A stretch of DNA of 64,000 nt from Megalonaias nervosa (lineage: Eukaryota > Mollusca > Bivalvia > Unionida > Unionidae), in assembly GCA_016617855.1 (NCBI GenBank), contig JAECUM010096238.1, positions 121,559-185,558 on the forward strand, written 5' to 3'. Both the position numbers and the translations under genes were made by a program. The notes under the pieces were generated by a model. It ran no database searches. It worked only from the letters and a program-made list of their open reading frames with translations, and was not told where the DNA came from. Shown here in pieces: positions 34,401-40,595 of this stretch. Each line of letters starts with the position of its first letter. Position 1 is the first letter of the stretch.

Positions 34401-35553
34401 GAATGATTCAGTTCTAGCTTATGGAGGTAGCCCAGCTAACATGGAGGATTTTGCAAATGTAGAACGTTACAAGGAATTATTTTCCCCTGATGCCAATATA
34501 AATATTTTACCTTCAGGTATTTCACCTGTTCCAATAGTAATGAGCACACCTTCAAAGGAGAAAGATGTTTTGTCACCAAGAAAGGATAAATCTTCTACAT
34601 ATTTGACTGCTTCAAGTAATCAGCAGAGTTTGAGTTCAAATTATTTAACTGCTTATGATACCAAAGCACAAGGCTCTGAAGACTTGACCATGAGTGAAAA
34701 CAACACCATTTTGAAACCTTCCAAATCATATAGAACAAGAGAAACTTCAGATGGCTATCAAAGTGGCGATGAAGGTTACAGGACTGTGTCAAATAACAAC
34801 AGTGACAAGGAAGAAACCCCACGAAAGCAGACAAATCCTACTGATGATGGAGATTATGAAATGGCAAAAGAGATCTATATATCCAAAGGGACCACTTTAC
34901 TTGGTACCTCACGCCACACTCATCGATCATTATCAACAATTCCAGAGGATGGAATTCCCTCAGACAGTACATCACAGAGTGGACTCAATGTTGAAGATCC
35001 ATTTGATTTTTCAGCCATTCCAGGTTTTGGAACCCCAAGTTTTGAGTGGGATGACTACATTGGTGAGGAACTTATTGGTAGAGTAAAATACTCTGATGAG
35101 TCGCCTCGGCAGGTTGAAGAATTCAATGAATGGACATTTGATAATGAATCTAATCACAGCAGTGAAAGTGCAAGTCAGAAACAAGACGACAATAACAGCA
35201 CAACACCAGGCAGTGTTAGCGATGTAAGTGCTCCACCATCGGAATCAGAGGTAACAAAATCTGTGAAGGAGCTTGATACACGTGCTTATGTTGCAAGTCT
35301 TCTTTCTAAAAGAACTAGTAATAATAATAATAATAATAGCGTATCTAGTTCATATACTAATTCATCCAAATTTAACTCAAGTTTTTTCTATTCATTTTCA
35401 AACAATTACGACATGGATTCTACTGAGCCAGTTTCACAATCTGACCTTGAGCTTGATTCGAAATCCATTCAGAGCACTCCAAGTGATGATGAAACTGATT
35501 CTGCAGTAAATGAGCATTTTGGAGTGGAGTTAGAGGAAGATGACATGATTTAG
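7781..35553 (+). CDS. LMTK/AATK-like protein kinase gene (5' part outside window)
   Basis: Six exons join with consistent phases to about 718 residues. The kinase part starts inside the N-lobe after the beta-3 region (EFNHPYIVRLLGQC) and runs to the end of the C-lobe (CWQKADQRPTADDIV). Key residues: catalytic-loop HHDFAARN, metal-binding GDYG in place of DFG, activation-segment end RWMSPES in place of APE, and WSFGVTLWE. DYG, an HxD loop lacking the usual R, and the post-kinase segment FEKKWNHMPPN are known hallmarks of lemur tyrosine kinases, type I membrane kinases of endosomes and axons. The tail of about 500 residues is acidic and Ser/Thr/Asn-rich with no further fold recognised. Signal peptide, membrane segment and ATP-binding lysine must lie upstream. 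Family membership is well supported; the specific paralogue is not. Confidence 0.87.
7869..8330. other. Intron sequence, no distinct element
   Basis: Start of the 2186-bp intron between kinase exons a and b. Nothing further was recognised before the small repeat at 8338. Confidence 0.6.
8338..8398. repeat. 30-bp direct repeat, two copies
   Basis: GATCTACACCAGAGACAATA and its neighbour GATCTACACCAAAGACAATA each continue into AAGAAGTAA; two near-identical 30-bp units in tandem. Confidence 0.85.
8662..9508. mobile_element. piggyBac-like nonautonomous transposon (847 bp, TTAA TSD)
   Basis: TTAA at 8658-8661 and 9509-9512 flanks inverted ends CCCTTTACCTCATA (left) and CCCTTTCCCTCATA (reverse complement of right), one mismatch in 14. 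CCC/GGG ends with a TTAA target duplication are the piggyBac signature. The left side holds about four 35-bp subrepeats with the core AAGCGCCTTTGGACGCCTCT (8677-8800). A TATTTAAA box at about 8940 precedes an ATG at 8979 opening a 20-codon frame ending at a TGA, perhaps the remains of a transposase start. No long transposase ORF remains. It lies inside the kinase intron. Confidence 0.8.
9513..10054. other. Intron sequence, no element seen
   Basis: Remainder of the intron up to the acceptor TTCACTTTTCAG before 10055. No coding or repeat signal was recognised. Confidence 0.55.
10055..10188 (+). CDS. Kinase exon b: GDLKTYLRK... to YIH of catalytic loop
   Basis: Acceptor TTCACTTTTCAG precedes 10055 and donor GTGAGT begins at 10189. 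It starts in phase 0 (GDLKTYLRKEKRF) and covers alpha-D and alpha-E (FKFSLYAAEGFAFMHGANYIH), ending with CA of a His codon completed by the next exon. The last 26 bp and the donor are the founder unit of the 53-bp minisatellite that follows directly. Confidence 0.9.
10163..10586. repeat. 53-bp minisatellite founded on an exon end and splice donor (first block, 8 copies)
   Basis: Copies start at 10163 (inside exon b), 10216, 10269, 10322, 10375, 10428, 10481 and 10534. Each contains GCATGGAGCTAATTATATCC then ATCAGTGAGT, so the exon end and its GTGAGT donor are repeated. The eighth copy is diverged. The block is cut by the 936-bp insertion at 10587 and resumes at 11527. Confidence 0.95.
10587..11522. 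mobile_element. 936-bp TG...CA element (solo LTR or TIR transposon) with CTGT target duplication
   Basis: The ends are TGTTACGTATATGTA and, reverse-complemented from the right, TGTTACGTGTAGGTA (13/15 identical). CTGT lies on both sides (10583-10586, 11523-11526), and outside it the 53-bp array is restored exactly. TG...CA ends, a 4-bp duplication and an AATAAA-type signal near 11446 suit a solo LTR of a Ty3/Gypsy-like element. The same ends would also suit a Ginger-type or other nonautonomous DNA transposon. No coding sequence was recognised. A second copy occupies 63048 to the window end in reverse orientation, with a diverged partial copy at 62205-62400. Confidence 0.8.
11527..11949. repeat. 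53-bp minisatellite, second block (8 copies)
   Basis: Continuation of the array after the insertion, with starts every 53 bp from 11527 to 11898. Units here read TCCATGCATGAGTACC where the founder has TCCATCAGTGAGTATT, so most donor-like GTGAGT sites have been lost and these units are more alike among themselves than to the first block. Confidence 0.95.
11990..12150. repeat. 43-bp imperfect tandem repeat, 3-4 copies
   Basis: Units begin GATATCATCAATATGTTGAG and continue GGGACCATTTGATTAATATG; the first copy is longer and diverged. Confidence 0.8.
12151..12989. other. Intron sequence, nothing recognised
   Basis: AT-rich intron between arrays; no coding or transposon ends seen. Confidence 0.5.
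12990..13305. repeat. 65-bp minisatellite, 5 copies
   Basis: Units start GTAAAAAGCTTGAAAGGGAC at 12990, 13055, 13120, 13184 and 13250 and contain GGGTGTGTCTAGGTGGT. Confidence 0.93.
13397..13449. repeat. (TC)n microsatellite
   Basis: About 26 uninterrupted TC units in the intron before kinase exon c; a long pyrimidine tract on the sense strand. Confidence 0.97.
13450..15075. other. Intron sequence, nothing recognised
   Basis: No coding segment with splice sites or element ends were recognised before the acceptor at 15075. Confidence 0.5.
15076..15160 (+). CDS. Kinase exon c: catalytic loop and GDYG
   Basis: Acceptor TGTTTTAG precedes 15076 and donor GTAAGG begins at 15161. The first T completes the His codon from exon b, giving YIHHDFAARNCIVTSEL then SVKIGDYGIAEDMHR. 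The catalytic Asp and the metal-binding Asp (in DYG, 15131-15139) are both present, so catalysis is not obviously lost. DYG instead of DFG is the LMTK family hallmark. It ends in phase 0. Confidence 0.92.
15275..15650 (+). mobile_element. hAT-like transposon left end with NLS-like start codon region
   Basis: The sequence opens CATAGCTGCCAACTGTCCCG, closely like the ends of the element at 28821-29668. About 300 bp on, an ATG at 15577 opens MSKRKAEDSEFSPAKKRKQN then a stop, a basic start resembling FSPPRKKK in the other element. No right end was found. I infer a 3'-truncated related transposon. Confidence 0.5.
15651..16396. other. Intron sequence of unknown origin
   Basis: A short open stretch starting ATG at 15855 (MAGVSLQPKFTEPAPL...) is soon interrupted and not recognised; TTTATTTAAGTTACAGTTAT is repeated near 16235-16275. 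Confidence 0.4.
16397..16660. repeat. About 71-bp imperfect tandem repeat, 4 copies
   Basis: Units contain ACCAGGTAATTTGTCTTTCT, GTTAGAGTATTATCTTGACC and GTACATGAATGATATTG with small indels. Confidence 0.85.
16890..17065. repeat. Dispersed CTTGAAAAT-type repeat, single unit
   Basis: Contains GACATCCAGTATGGCTGCC, GCTTGAAAATTTTGTTATCA and a trailing AAATGA stretch, shared with the clusters at 21170-21660, 51071-51400 and 51900-52400. Confidence 0.65.
17332..17455 (+). pseudogene. THAP-domain relic
   Basis: The ATG at 17332 opens MVHSVAYGCNQKSDDGTKG, FFLFPKN, and after a one-base shift in the A run near 17421-17427 it continues KKWIQAVGSNR. This follows the THAP zinc-finger start (C.A.GC...F.FP...KKW..A..R), with the first Cys replaced by V. 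A GTGAGG follows directly at 17456. The later C..H pair is not present. THAP domains occur in P-element-type transposases and derived host genes; a decayed transposon fragment inside the kinase intron is the simplest reading. Confidence 0.55.
17502..17595. repeat. 22-bp tandem repeat, about 4 copies
   Basis: Unit CAATTTGGCCCAACTCGAAA plus GA, with TTCGG/TTTGG variants. Confidence 0.88.
17976..19735 (-). mobile_element. Antisense L2/CR1-like LINE relic, 5'-truncated
   Basis: On the minus strand the reverse transcriptase begins near 19700 (FEPISMDLVHTIMMKSAP). It continues LKNYRPVSNLPFMSKILEKV, AYRPCHSTETTLLKV, LLDLSAAFDTIDHDIL, CGVPQGSVLGPVLF, an intact YADD box (LYADDTQIYKS), and ends with the C-terminal YQGPATWNELP...FKSALKTHLF region near 18150. 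There is at least one in-frame stop (FV*PLL), a frameshift at the SNVQSAYRP start near 19380, and another break between 18608 and 18495. The endonuclease is absent. The 3' end near 17976 runs into ATT-rich sequence (TATTAATAATACTAATAATG), like the tail of the LINE at 2651. It is antisense to the kinase gene. Confidence 0.88.
19736..20644. other. Intron sequence, nothing recognised
   Basis: AT-rich; a short GA run near 19792-19803. No genes or element ends seen. Confidence 0.5.
20645..20795. repeat. About 73-bp imperfect duplication, two copies
   Basis: TCTTTTAAGTGTGCCGA ... GAAGCCA ... TTCCTTT occurs twice in tandem with substitutions. Confidence 0.75.
21170..21660. repeat. Dispersed CTTGAAAAT-type repeat, about 3 units
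   Basis: Diverged units of about 150-170 bp carry GGCCATCTTGAAAATCTTGT, TCACACTAAAAGACTTCATA, GTCCAGTTGATC and AATGGTGTCAGTATGGCC. The same order recurs at 16.9 kb, 51.1-51.4 kb and 51.9-52.4 kb. Confidence 0.7.
21796..21948. repeat. 31-bp minisatellite, 5 copies
   Basis: Unit GAGGGACTCTTGTACAGTTA continues CTGCACAGTAT; very little divergence. Confidence 0.93.
22030..22148 (+). CDS. Kinase exon d: activation segment to SPE
   Basis: Acceptor TTTACCTGTAG precedes 22030 and donor GTATTA begins at 22149. Translation starts in phase 0 with DDYYDTGRDLLPVRWMSPES and continues LTVKQNVWTAAPITKEANVW. The PVRW.SPE segment is the end of the activation loop, with S in place of the A of APE; two acidic-flanked tyrosines are possible phosphorylation sites. 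The exon ends with TG of a Trp codon. Confidence 0.9.
22149..22775. other. Intron sequence, nothing recognised
   Basis: First part of the 1304-bp intron d-e; no extra exon found. Confidence 0.5.
22776..22975. mobile_element. Palindromic MITE, copy 2 of 3
   Basis: The left GCTCGCTTATAAGTCAAGC part and the right CAGTTTGCATTTGGACTCAT part are inverted. The interior TAACAAACTGCATAGACTCA and GATCTGGGTCTGTGCAGTTT match copy 1. Confidence 0.65.
23453..23602 (+). CDS. Kinase exon e: C-lobe SFGVTLWE... to KDR
   Basis: Acceptor ATGTTTTCAG precedes 23453 and donor GTATGT begins at 23603. The first G completes the Trp codon. It encodes SFGVTLWEILEFSQKPFHSL, KDEEVLQRVI and PLKDR, with TG of the next Trp, the alpha-F to alpha-H region of the C-lobe. 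An acidic/hydrophobic start fits the family's SLGVTLWELF. Confidence 0.92.
23694..24085. repeat. 41-bp minisatellite, 9-10 copies, alternating subtypes
   Basis: Unit TCAGGAAGATAGCCTGCTTA then TTCAG and either TATTAGTCCATACCAG or TGTTAGCCCACACCAG. The two subtypes largely alternate, giving an 82-bp higher-order period. It starts 92 bp after the donor of exon e. Confidence 0.95.
24086..25429. other. Intron sequence, nothing recognised
   Basis: No coding match, splice-bounded ORF or element end was recognised. A 126-codon open stretch at 24751-25131 has no recognisable content. Confidence 0.45.
25430..25985. repeat. Diverged tandem repeat of about 165 bp, 3-4 copies
   Basis: Recurring order in each unit: a GGACCT/TTGGACTA...TTCACTTGCAC-like part, GTAGATATTT, CCAAAACTAGGTCAATT, TTTCATGCT..AGTGACTT. 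Old copies with many indels. Confidence 0.5.
26040..26250. repeat. About 57-bp minisatellite, 4 copies
   Basis: Units hold CATCTTAACATGATTACCAG then TCAAGGTACACTTTTCAT and AAAATTGCTG, with substitutions. Confidence 0.88.
27361..27767. repeat. 50-bp minisatellite grown from LINE RT coding sequence, 8 copies
   Basis: Unit GATTCTGGTAGGAACCCTTG continues ATCAGTGTAAAGCATTAGAA and GATTCAGCAG. On the minus strand it reads ILLNLL...LYTDQGFLPES, the RT stretch that follows the LLSIADKILAK motif in single copy. Confidence 0.92.
28577..28733. repeat. 52-bp repeat grown from LINE endonuclease coding sequence, 3 copies
   Basis: Unit GTTATTGGAAGGTCATGTTC continues AGTGCATTTTCTCAGTAGGA. On the minus strand it encodes LRKCAEHDLPIT of the endonuclease. 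Confidence 0.9.
28821..29668 (+). mobile_element. hAT-like transposon derivative with zinc-finger remnant
   Basis: CAAATCCA flanks both sides (28813-28820, 29669-29676), an 8-bp duplication typical of hAT. The ends are inverted: TAGCTGTCAACCCTC at left, GAGGGTTGACAGCTATG at right. Inside, an open stretch 29087-29365 holds FSPPRKKKCIAQKVKF then WMCIQPSNTDIHHAFCTQC and FSIWHGG. It continues past a stop to DVRKRIGSKKHVE, the layout of a BED-like C2-type zinc finger at the N-terminus of hAT transposases. The catalytic part is absent. The element interrupts the RTE-like LINE. Confidence 0.75.
29701..30005. repeat. 53/43-bp repeat grown from LINE endonuclease coding sequence, 6 copies
   Basis: Unit AAGGATGATGAATATGTCTG, GTGATCTGTGCCAACTCTAG, TAGCTAAGACATC. 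The last two units lack 10 bp. On the minus strand it reads DIFIILD.LATRVGTDHQT, corresponding to the ADK.I.LGDFNARVGTD endonuclease motif with the GDFN part altered. Confidence 0.9.
30116..30911. other. Intron sequence, possibly 5' part of the RTE-like element
   Basis: Higher GC than its surroundings; open minus-strand stretches at 30209-30400 and 30351-30560 were not recognised. The 5' boundary of the LINE may lie here. Confidence 0.4.
30925..31170 (-). mobile_element. tRNA-derived SINE, copy A, with perfect 13-bp target duplication
   Basis: GGAATTCAGCCAG occurs at 30912-30924 and 31171-31183, an exact 13-bp duplication. On the minus strand the element opens AGGGACCCCGAGTGGCTGAG, with an A box (TGGCTGAGTGGTCTAAAGCG) and a B-box-like GGTTGAGTCTCA about 65 bp on. 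It ends with AAATGGCACTAAACCCTAC and a short (CAA)n tail. This is a full SINE of about 246 bp, tRNA-like head first, antisense to the kinase gene. Confidence 0.88.
31184..32160. other. Intron sequence, nothing recognised
   Basis: No coding or element ends recognised between the two SINE copies. Confidence 0.5.
32172..33385 (-). mobile_element. SINE copy B whose tRNA-like head expanded into a 1-kb array
   Basis: The body at 32172-32355 matches copy A (AATGGCATTAAACC 3' end, GGTTCTTCCTGG, GTAGCTTCCAGTGGG, ACCTCTGTCTGTG, B-box-like GGTTTAGTCCTGG). The outermost plus-strand bases CTGGGGTCCC at 33376-33385 correspond to the 5' terminus of copy A. Near-matching duplications AAACTGGAGAG (32161-32171) and AAACCAGAGAG (33386-33396), 9/11 identical, bracket body plus array. 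The array therefore grew inside one inserted SINE. Confidence 0.82.
32355..33385. repeat. 25-bp minisatellite, about 41 copies, each with a Pol III A-box-like motif
   Basis: Unit CTTAGACCACTTGGCTACCT then GGGCT. Variants include GGGTC/AAACC and ACTCAGC. On the minus strand each unit reads AGGTAGCCAAGTGGTCTAAG, the A-box region of the SINE's tRNA-like head. No B box lies inside the array; one lies just beyond it in the SINE body. Confidence 0.95.
33397..33971. other. Intron sequence before the tail exon
   Basis: Ends with acceptor TTATTGTTTTAG at 33971. Reading-frame continuity into 33937 is accidental. Confidence 0.6.
33972..35553 (+). CDS. Kinase exon f: end of C-lobe and long C-terminal tail
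   Basis: The first G completes Trp with exon e, giving W-YELMEMCWQKADQRPTADDIV, the last kinase helix. The conserved LMTK post-kinase segment FEKKWNHMPPN follows. The remaining 480 or so residues are low-complexity, rich in S, T, D, E and N, with six Asn from (AAT)6 at 35320-35337. There are several acidic patches (GFELDFISRE, DPFDFSAIPGFGTPSFEWDD) and a GRVKYSDE segment at 35077-35100, a weak RVxF-like PP1-docking candidate. Stop TAG at 35551-35553. A GTAAGT at 35224 and a GTAAG at 35566 could both act as donors. Confidence 0.9.
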
Positions 35554-36045
35554 CTGCATAATTAGGTAAGAAAATCATTCACTTTAACGACCTTGATATA
35601 TTGCTTCAAACGTTGATGCTGCATGTAACACTGATCTGATGGCTTATACACAAATATAAATATTTGACAACAAAATGTTAAATGGCCCAGAAACAGGATA
35701 CTCCGCTTGGCACACACTCTAACCTAGCTTTATGCACCATTCAGAGTTGGGTGTTTATATTCCACACAACTCAATCAAGCACCTACAGAGTGCACAAATG
35801 GCTCATGTCATTGTGGTCTTTGGACTCAGGATTTTCTGCTTATTTTTCTTTGTAAATCGAACCCTGAGTTGATACATTCTTGGATTCATCCATGTTATTA
35901 AACAAAGTGCCATCAGATCTTTACAACACTGTTGTAGTTCTGTTTTTACGGCCAATGAGGGATAAGTAGTTGATGCTGTATTCTTGGTATTAGTAACTAA
36001 AGCATATCGTCATAATGGAAATTTACTTTTGGAAATATGTTTTTA
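35554..36045 (+). other. Presumed 3' UTR start or downstream intron
   Basis: Twelve bases after the stop, ATTAG/GTAAG at 35565-35566 makes a good donor, so a 3' UTR intron is possible. No polyadenylation signal with clear context was identified nearby. Confidence 0.4.
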
Positions 36046-36049
36046 CATA

Positions 36050-36262
36050 AGTAAAATAATAAGCCATTCACTGCACAGTGATTAGTGAAATATAAGACAT
36101 TCACCACACAGTGATTAGCGAAACATAAGACATTCATGGCACTGTGATAAGTAAAATATAAAACATTTGCCACACTGTGATAAGTAAAATTTAAGACATT
36201 CACCACACTGTAATTAGTAAAATATAAAACATTCACCACACTGTGATTGGCATATGTAATAT
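36050..36262. repeat. About 37-bp minisatellite, 6 copies
   Basis: Units contain ACATTCACCACACTGTGATT and AGTAAAATATAA with substitutions. Confidence 0.9.
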
Positions 36263-37439
36263 TTAGGAATTTCATAATAATTTTATTAGCATTAGATCAC
36301 ATAATGTCACCAATGAGTTACGTATATTTTTTGGACTGTCCAGGTATAATTGATATCACTTTTTGTATGTGAATTACTATCCAGGTATAATTGATCTTAT
36401 GATTTAAAAATATGTTAGCCAAAGAATCAGTCCCTTTACTTATATGTCTAAATATCTTTTTATATGATATCTGTACACTGTAATGTATTGAATCATATTA
36501 TTTCACTGCTGGTGCACTATGTCATAACTGGGATAGCCATCGCCTAATTTCAGGGCAAGTTTTTGCTTCTGGTTTCTTTATTTTCAACACATCTTGAATA
36601 AGACTGACTAAACTTGCCTGGCAAATTAAAAGGAATCTGCATGTGTGAATTGTATTACCAAAGACTGTCTGGTTTTTGCGAATATTTGTGCACAATGACA
36701 ATTTTAACTAAAATAGTACACCAGCTGTGTTATTTGTGCTTCAGTATTTTGCTTTTTTGTTTGCCTTTTATATTTTTTTATTTTTTCATTTTCTTTTTTA
36801 TTTTCAGTGACTCCAATCTTTGCTCGTTCAATCCATGTCGTAACTTTTGTTTGCCTGTGATCTTCTTGTGTATACTTGCTTAGTTATCTCACTTTTAGAT
36901 GTTCTTGTACACCTGAGACAAGATATGCTTTTCTTTCTTACAAGTAATTTTAATATGTGCAATGCATCTATTATGCACAATTCTTTGCCCTGTTTAAGTT
37001 TGTATGTATGTATTTAAAATGATTATAGATGTTTTGTCCTTCCATCCATCTGTCCATATCCTTTCGCCATGTTTACTGCATGATGGAAATTCTCTGTACT
37101 TGTAGTTTATATTTTATAGTTACAATTGTCAAAAATCCCCTGGCATCCCTGAGAAGGGTTATTGGCCAGTCAATATACAGCACCTTAATTTCAACTTGTC
37201 ACATTTTTAGGAATAATTTTAAGAATTTTATGTAAGTGATCAGATCTGCAAGGTGTTTATTGTATGTAACAATTTCAGGTTACATTTCCAGGGTCAGTGG
37301 GGAAGGGTGTGGTCTTAATTGATATGTTTTCAGAATAAGGCAATATGTGAAAACCATTAGCATTTGTATGATTTGGCATTCAAAGAAATGTCTCCAATTT
37401 TGCTTTAAGCAGAATGAAGTTGATCCAATTCTGTTCAGT
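36263..37439. other. No gene seen
   Basis: AT-rich sequence with a T-rich run near 36740-36805. Nothing recognised. Confidence 0.45.
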
Positions 37440-37845
37440 TGCGTCAAGGAACTTTGATATGAACAAAGGGAGAAGAGAAATGTACAGTCTTGTGGCTATC
37501 TCATGTATTTTGATATGAACAAAAGATAAAGAGAAATGTACAGTCTTGTGGCTATCCCATGTGTTTTGATATGAACAAAAAGAGAAGAGATATGTACAGT
37601 CTTGTGGCTGTCTCATGTATTTTGATATGAACAAAAGGAAAATAAAAATGTACAGTCTTGTGGCTGTCTCATGTATTTTGACATGAAAAAAAAGAAAATA
37701 AAAATGTACAGTCTTGTGGCTGTCTCATGTATTTTGATATGAACAAAAGTAAAAGAGAAATGTACAGTCTTGTGGCTGTCTCATGTATTTTGATATGAAC
37801 AAAAGGAAAAGAGAAATGTACAGTCTTGTGGCTGTCCCATGTACA
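37440..37845. repeat. 57-bp minisatellite, 7 copies
   Basis: Units hold TTTTGATATGAACAAAAGG, AAATGTACAGTCTTGTGGCT and GTCTCATGTA. Because 57 is a multiple of three, long minus-strand open frames result by chance. Confidence 0.93.
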
Positions 37846-38207
37846 GAATCTGACATAAACTGTGGCCACCAAAAAAGGGAAATTAATCCAAATGTTAGAC
37901 AAAATAGTTTCAACTCAATATAATTATCAAAATCAGTTTTCATATTCAAGGTAACAAATTAATGCAGTAGTTAAATGAAGTCCAATAAATTTTACTAGAT
38001 CGAAAATCTGTATTCAGGTCCAACTAGGAAATCTGTCACATTGGAGGATGTACCTTACAGAAGCAAAGACTTTCATAGTGGAAATAGCATGTCATTTGCT
38101 CAGGTGTACACAGCTAGCTAACAGTCTTGTTTATTAGTGCAGTGGGCATTGGCTATAATTAGACCCCTATTGTATCTTTTCTTGTTTCTTACACAATTTA
38201 ACAATTA

Positions 38208-38402
38208 CAGGCTCCCTTGTTATAATGCTGTCCTTAGGAACCATAAAGTATATCACCTTATAAGTCAAACCACCTTATAATGTACTATATTTTTCATGTA
38301 ATTCTACTACCATGTAAAGAAATGGGGTCTGTGACTATACCCACATTATATTAATAACTGTGGCTGTGTTATAATGAAGGACCTTATAGTGAGGGAGTAC
38401 TG
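38208..38402. mobile_element. Tc1/mariner-type MITE (pogo/Tigger-like), 195 bp
   Basis: TA at 38206-38207 and 38403-38404 flanks ends beginning CAG: left CAGGCTCCCTTGTTATAATG, right in reverse complement CAGTACTCCCTCACTATAAG. CAGT...CTCC...TTATAA ends with a TA duplication are typical of Tigger-like MITEs. The interior repeats CCTTATAA motifs. Confidence 0.65.
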
Positions 38403-38404
38403 TA

Positions 38405-39838
38405 TTATATAGTGGAGCTTTTTGGCTGATATATGTTGGGATCCATTTATATATTATCAGTTCATTCCTAACAAGGAATTCTTTTTGTCTTAAATTTTTT
38501 TTTTAGCCATCTCTGAGTCTTATTATCAGACTCAGACTTATTATTATCTCTCATTATTTATAAGCTTGTAAATTTCCATCATTGCAAGCCATGGGCAAAT
38601 ATTCACTATTGTGTCACCAATGTCTACCTGCAATTCCTTATTTCTCAAGAATATGCATTCACAAAAATATGTCAACAACAAGCCAATGAAATGGGCTCTT
38701 ATGCCTCAGTGGATGTTATCCATCAATAAGTGAATGTGTTTGGAAGAGAAAATCCAATTGATTAATGCAGCATGAAAGATTACGTATTGGTCAACCTTTA
38801 TTTCATGTAAAATGAGGATATCCTGTCACAGGTTGCCATGGGTGGAAAGAGAACATGAGAATTTTCACCAGTGGCTTGCAGCATCGGTAACTTTCTTACA
38901 TTGGCAAGTTGTATTACATGAGCACTTGGCAAAATAAATAAACAGAATATTACTGTAATTTATATTATTTCCTTTTTTGTGGACATGAAACAGTAGTCAT
39001 AATCATGCCCAGTTTATTAGGTGACAGTCTTCCTGTAGTCAGCATCAAGACCAATCAACACATTCCTCAAGTACATTTTTGATGGACTTTTCCAGTTCTC
39101 TTTTATTTGGACTGTGTTTTTTATGGAACTTCAAGTCTTTTACCTGTTATTATTATCTTGTAAAAGAATATATTTACTTCCATGAAGCTTGAACAATTTT
39201 TAAGTTTATATTTTTCAAACCTTGTTTGAGATCATTACCTTTTATCTTGAAGGATGACATAGTTAAATGTGTATTTGGAAGCATTTAGTTTCCAGATGTT
39301 CATTCAATTATTCCCATTAAATCATTAAAACTTTACTTGTAATCATCACTGTATAGTCATAATTGTGCTGAAGTGCTGTTAAACCCAATACGTACATCTC
39401 CAGGGATACATGTAATTAGATGTCACCAGAAAAAATATGATTTTCATTTAAAAGTGATTTTGGCAAATATGCACTATAATAAGCAGAATTTTATATATGC
39501 TTTGTAAACGTTTTCAAAATCATGCATATTTTGTTTATTTCTAATGTATCTGACACAACTGAATAAACACCACATTGAGAGTAATGCGATGTTTTCTTCA
39601 CTGTCACAATTTAAGGGACTTAACTCTGCTTCGGAGAATGGATTCATAGGGGTAATTTCAAGCAATAGTAGCATGAAAATACTGATTTTTGTGGAACATA
39701 CTGGTTAAGGTTGACAAAAACAGTATGGTAATAACTTAATGGCTTTTGCAACATAAATATGCATTATAAACTTTCAAGATTATGGAGTAAAGGTCTTATG
39801 AGATCATCTGTAATATGGAGGATGTTATTTTTATATAC
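38405..39838. other. No gene seen
   Basis: AT-rich, with AATAAATAAA at about 38933 that could serve as a polyadenylation signal. No exons recognised. Confidence 0.45.
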
Positions 39839-39839
39839 A

Positions 39840-39955
39840 CATTTTTGAGGTGTAGGTCTGTTGGTATATCCTTTTTTGGGTGTATTTCTGTTGGTATATC
39901 CTTCTTTGGGTGTATTTCTTTGGTATATCCTTTTTTGGGGGGTATGTATGTTGAT
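39840..39955. repeat. About 31-bp minisatellite, 4 copies
   Basis: Units GTATTTCTGTTGGTATATCC then TTTTTTGGGT with small changes. Confidence 0.88.
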
Positions 39956-40277
39956 TGAATAGCATAAATACAAGTTTCATTTGCATATACATGTGTTGCC
40001 TGTTTGATCTTGGGAATATATTTACTTTTAAGTTATAGTGACCTACTTTTCCTGAGACCTTTTGCCATTATAGTATTGAAACTTTAATGAATTTTATGGT
40101 ATTGAAACTTTAATGAATTTGCATTAGGCTGAAAAGATTAGTTATAAAAATTACACAAAACCAAAATAATGGTCTTTGTATTCACAAATTATATTTATCC
40201 ATAGTAACTCTAAATCTGTTTTATTAGATCCAAGTCAATTTTATGGTTTTATCTTTATGACTGGTATTGTACATGAG

Positions 40278-40463
40278 CATGGGTAAATCCCGCAGGATTT
40301 TTTGCAGGGGAGGTCAGGACTTTGTGCAGGGGGGGTCAGTCAGTCACGGCCAGGAGAGTCAGTATAAGAAGCAGTCTGAAACTAAAGCTAATATTTATTA
40401 AGCGTTTTGAACAGAATCTTGTGACATATTTTCAGCTTCATCTGCATGATTAAACTTGTCGGA

Positions 40464-40526
<63 letters not shown>

Positions 40527-40587
40527 CAGTATGATTTCCAGGGGAGGGGCACTTGACCCCCCTTGACCCATGCTGCAGGCGCCCATG
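40278..40587. mobile_element. hAT-type MITE containing a (TA)n tract, 310 bp
   Basis: The ends CATGGGTAAATCCCGCAGGA (from 40279) and, reversed from the right, CATGGGCGCCTGCAGCATGG are inverted and similar; both lead into AGGGG.GGTCA. TACATGAG (40270-40277) and TACACGAG (40588-40595) form a 7/8 8-bp duplication. A (TA)n tract at 40466-40522 sits inside. Confidence 0.65.
40466..40522. repeat. (TA)n microsatellite
   Basis: About 28 uninterrupted TA units inside the MITE. Confidence 0.97.
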
Positions 40588-40595
40588 TACACGAG

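Noticed and set aside
35273..35509. Overlapping 78-codon frame in the tail exon
   Set aside because: Shadow of the kinase tail in another frame, Ile-rich from the (AAT) repeat.
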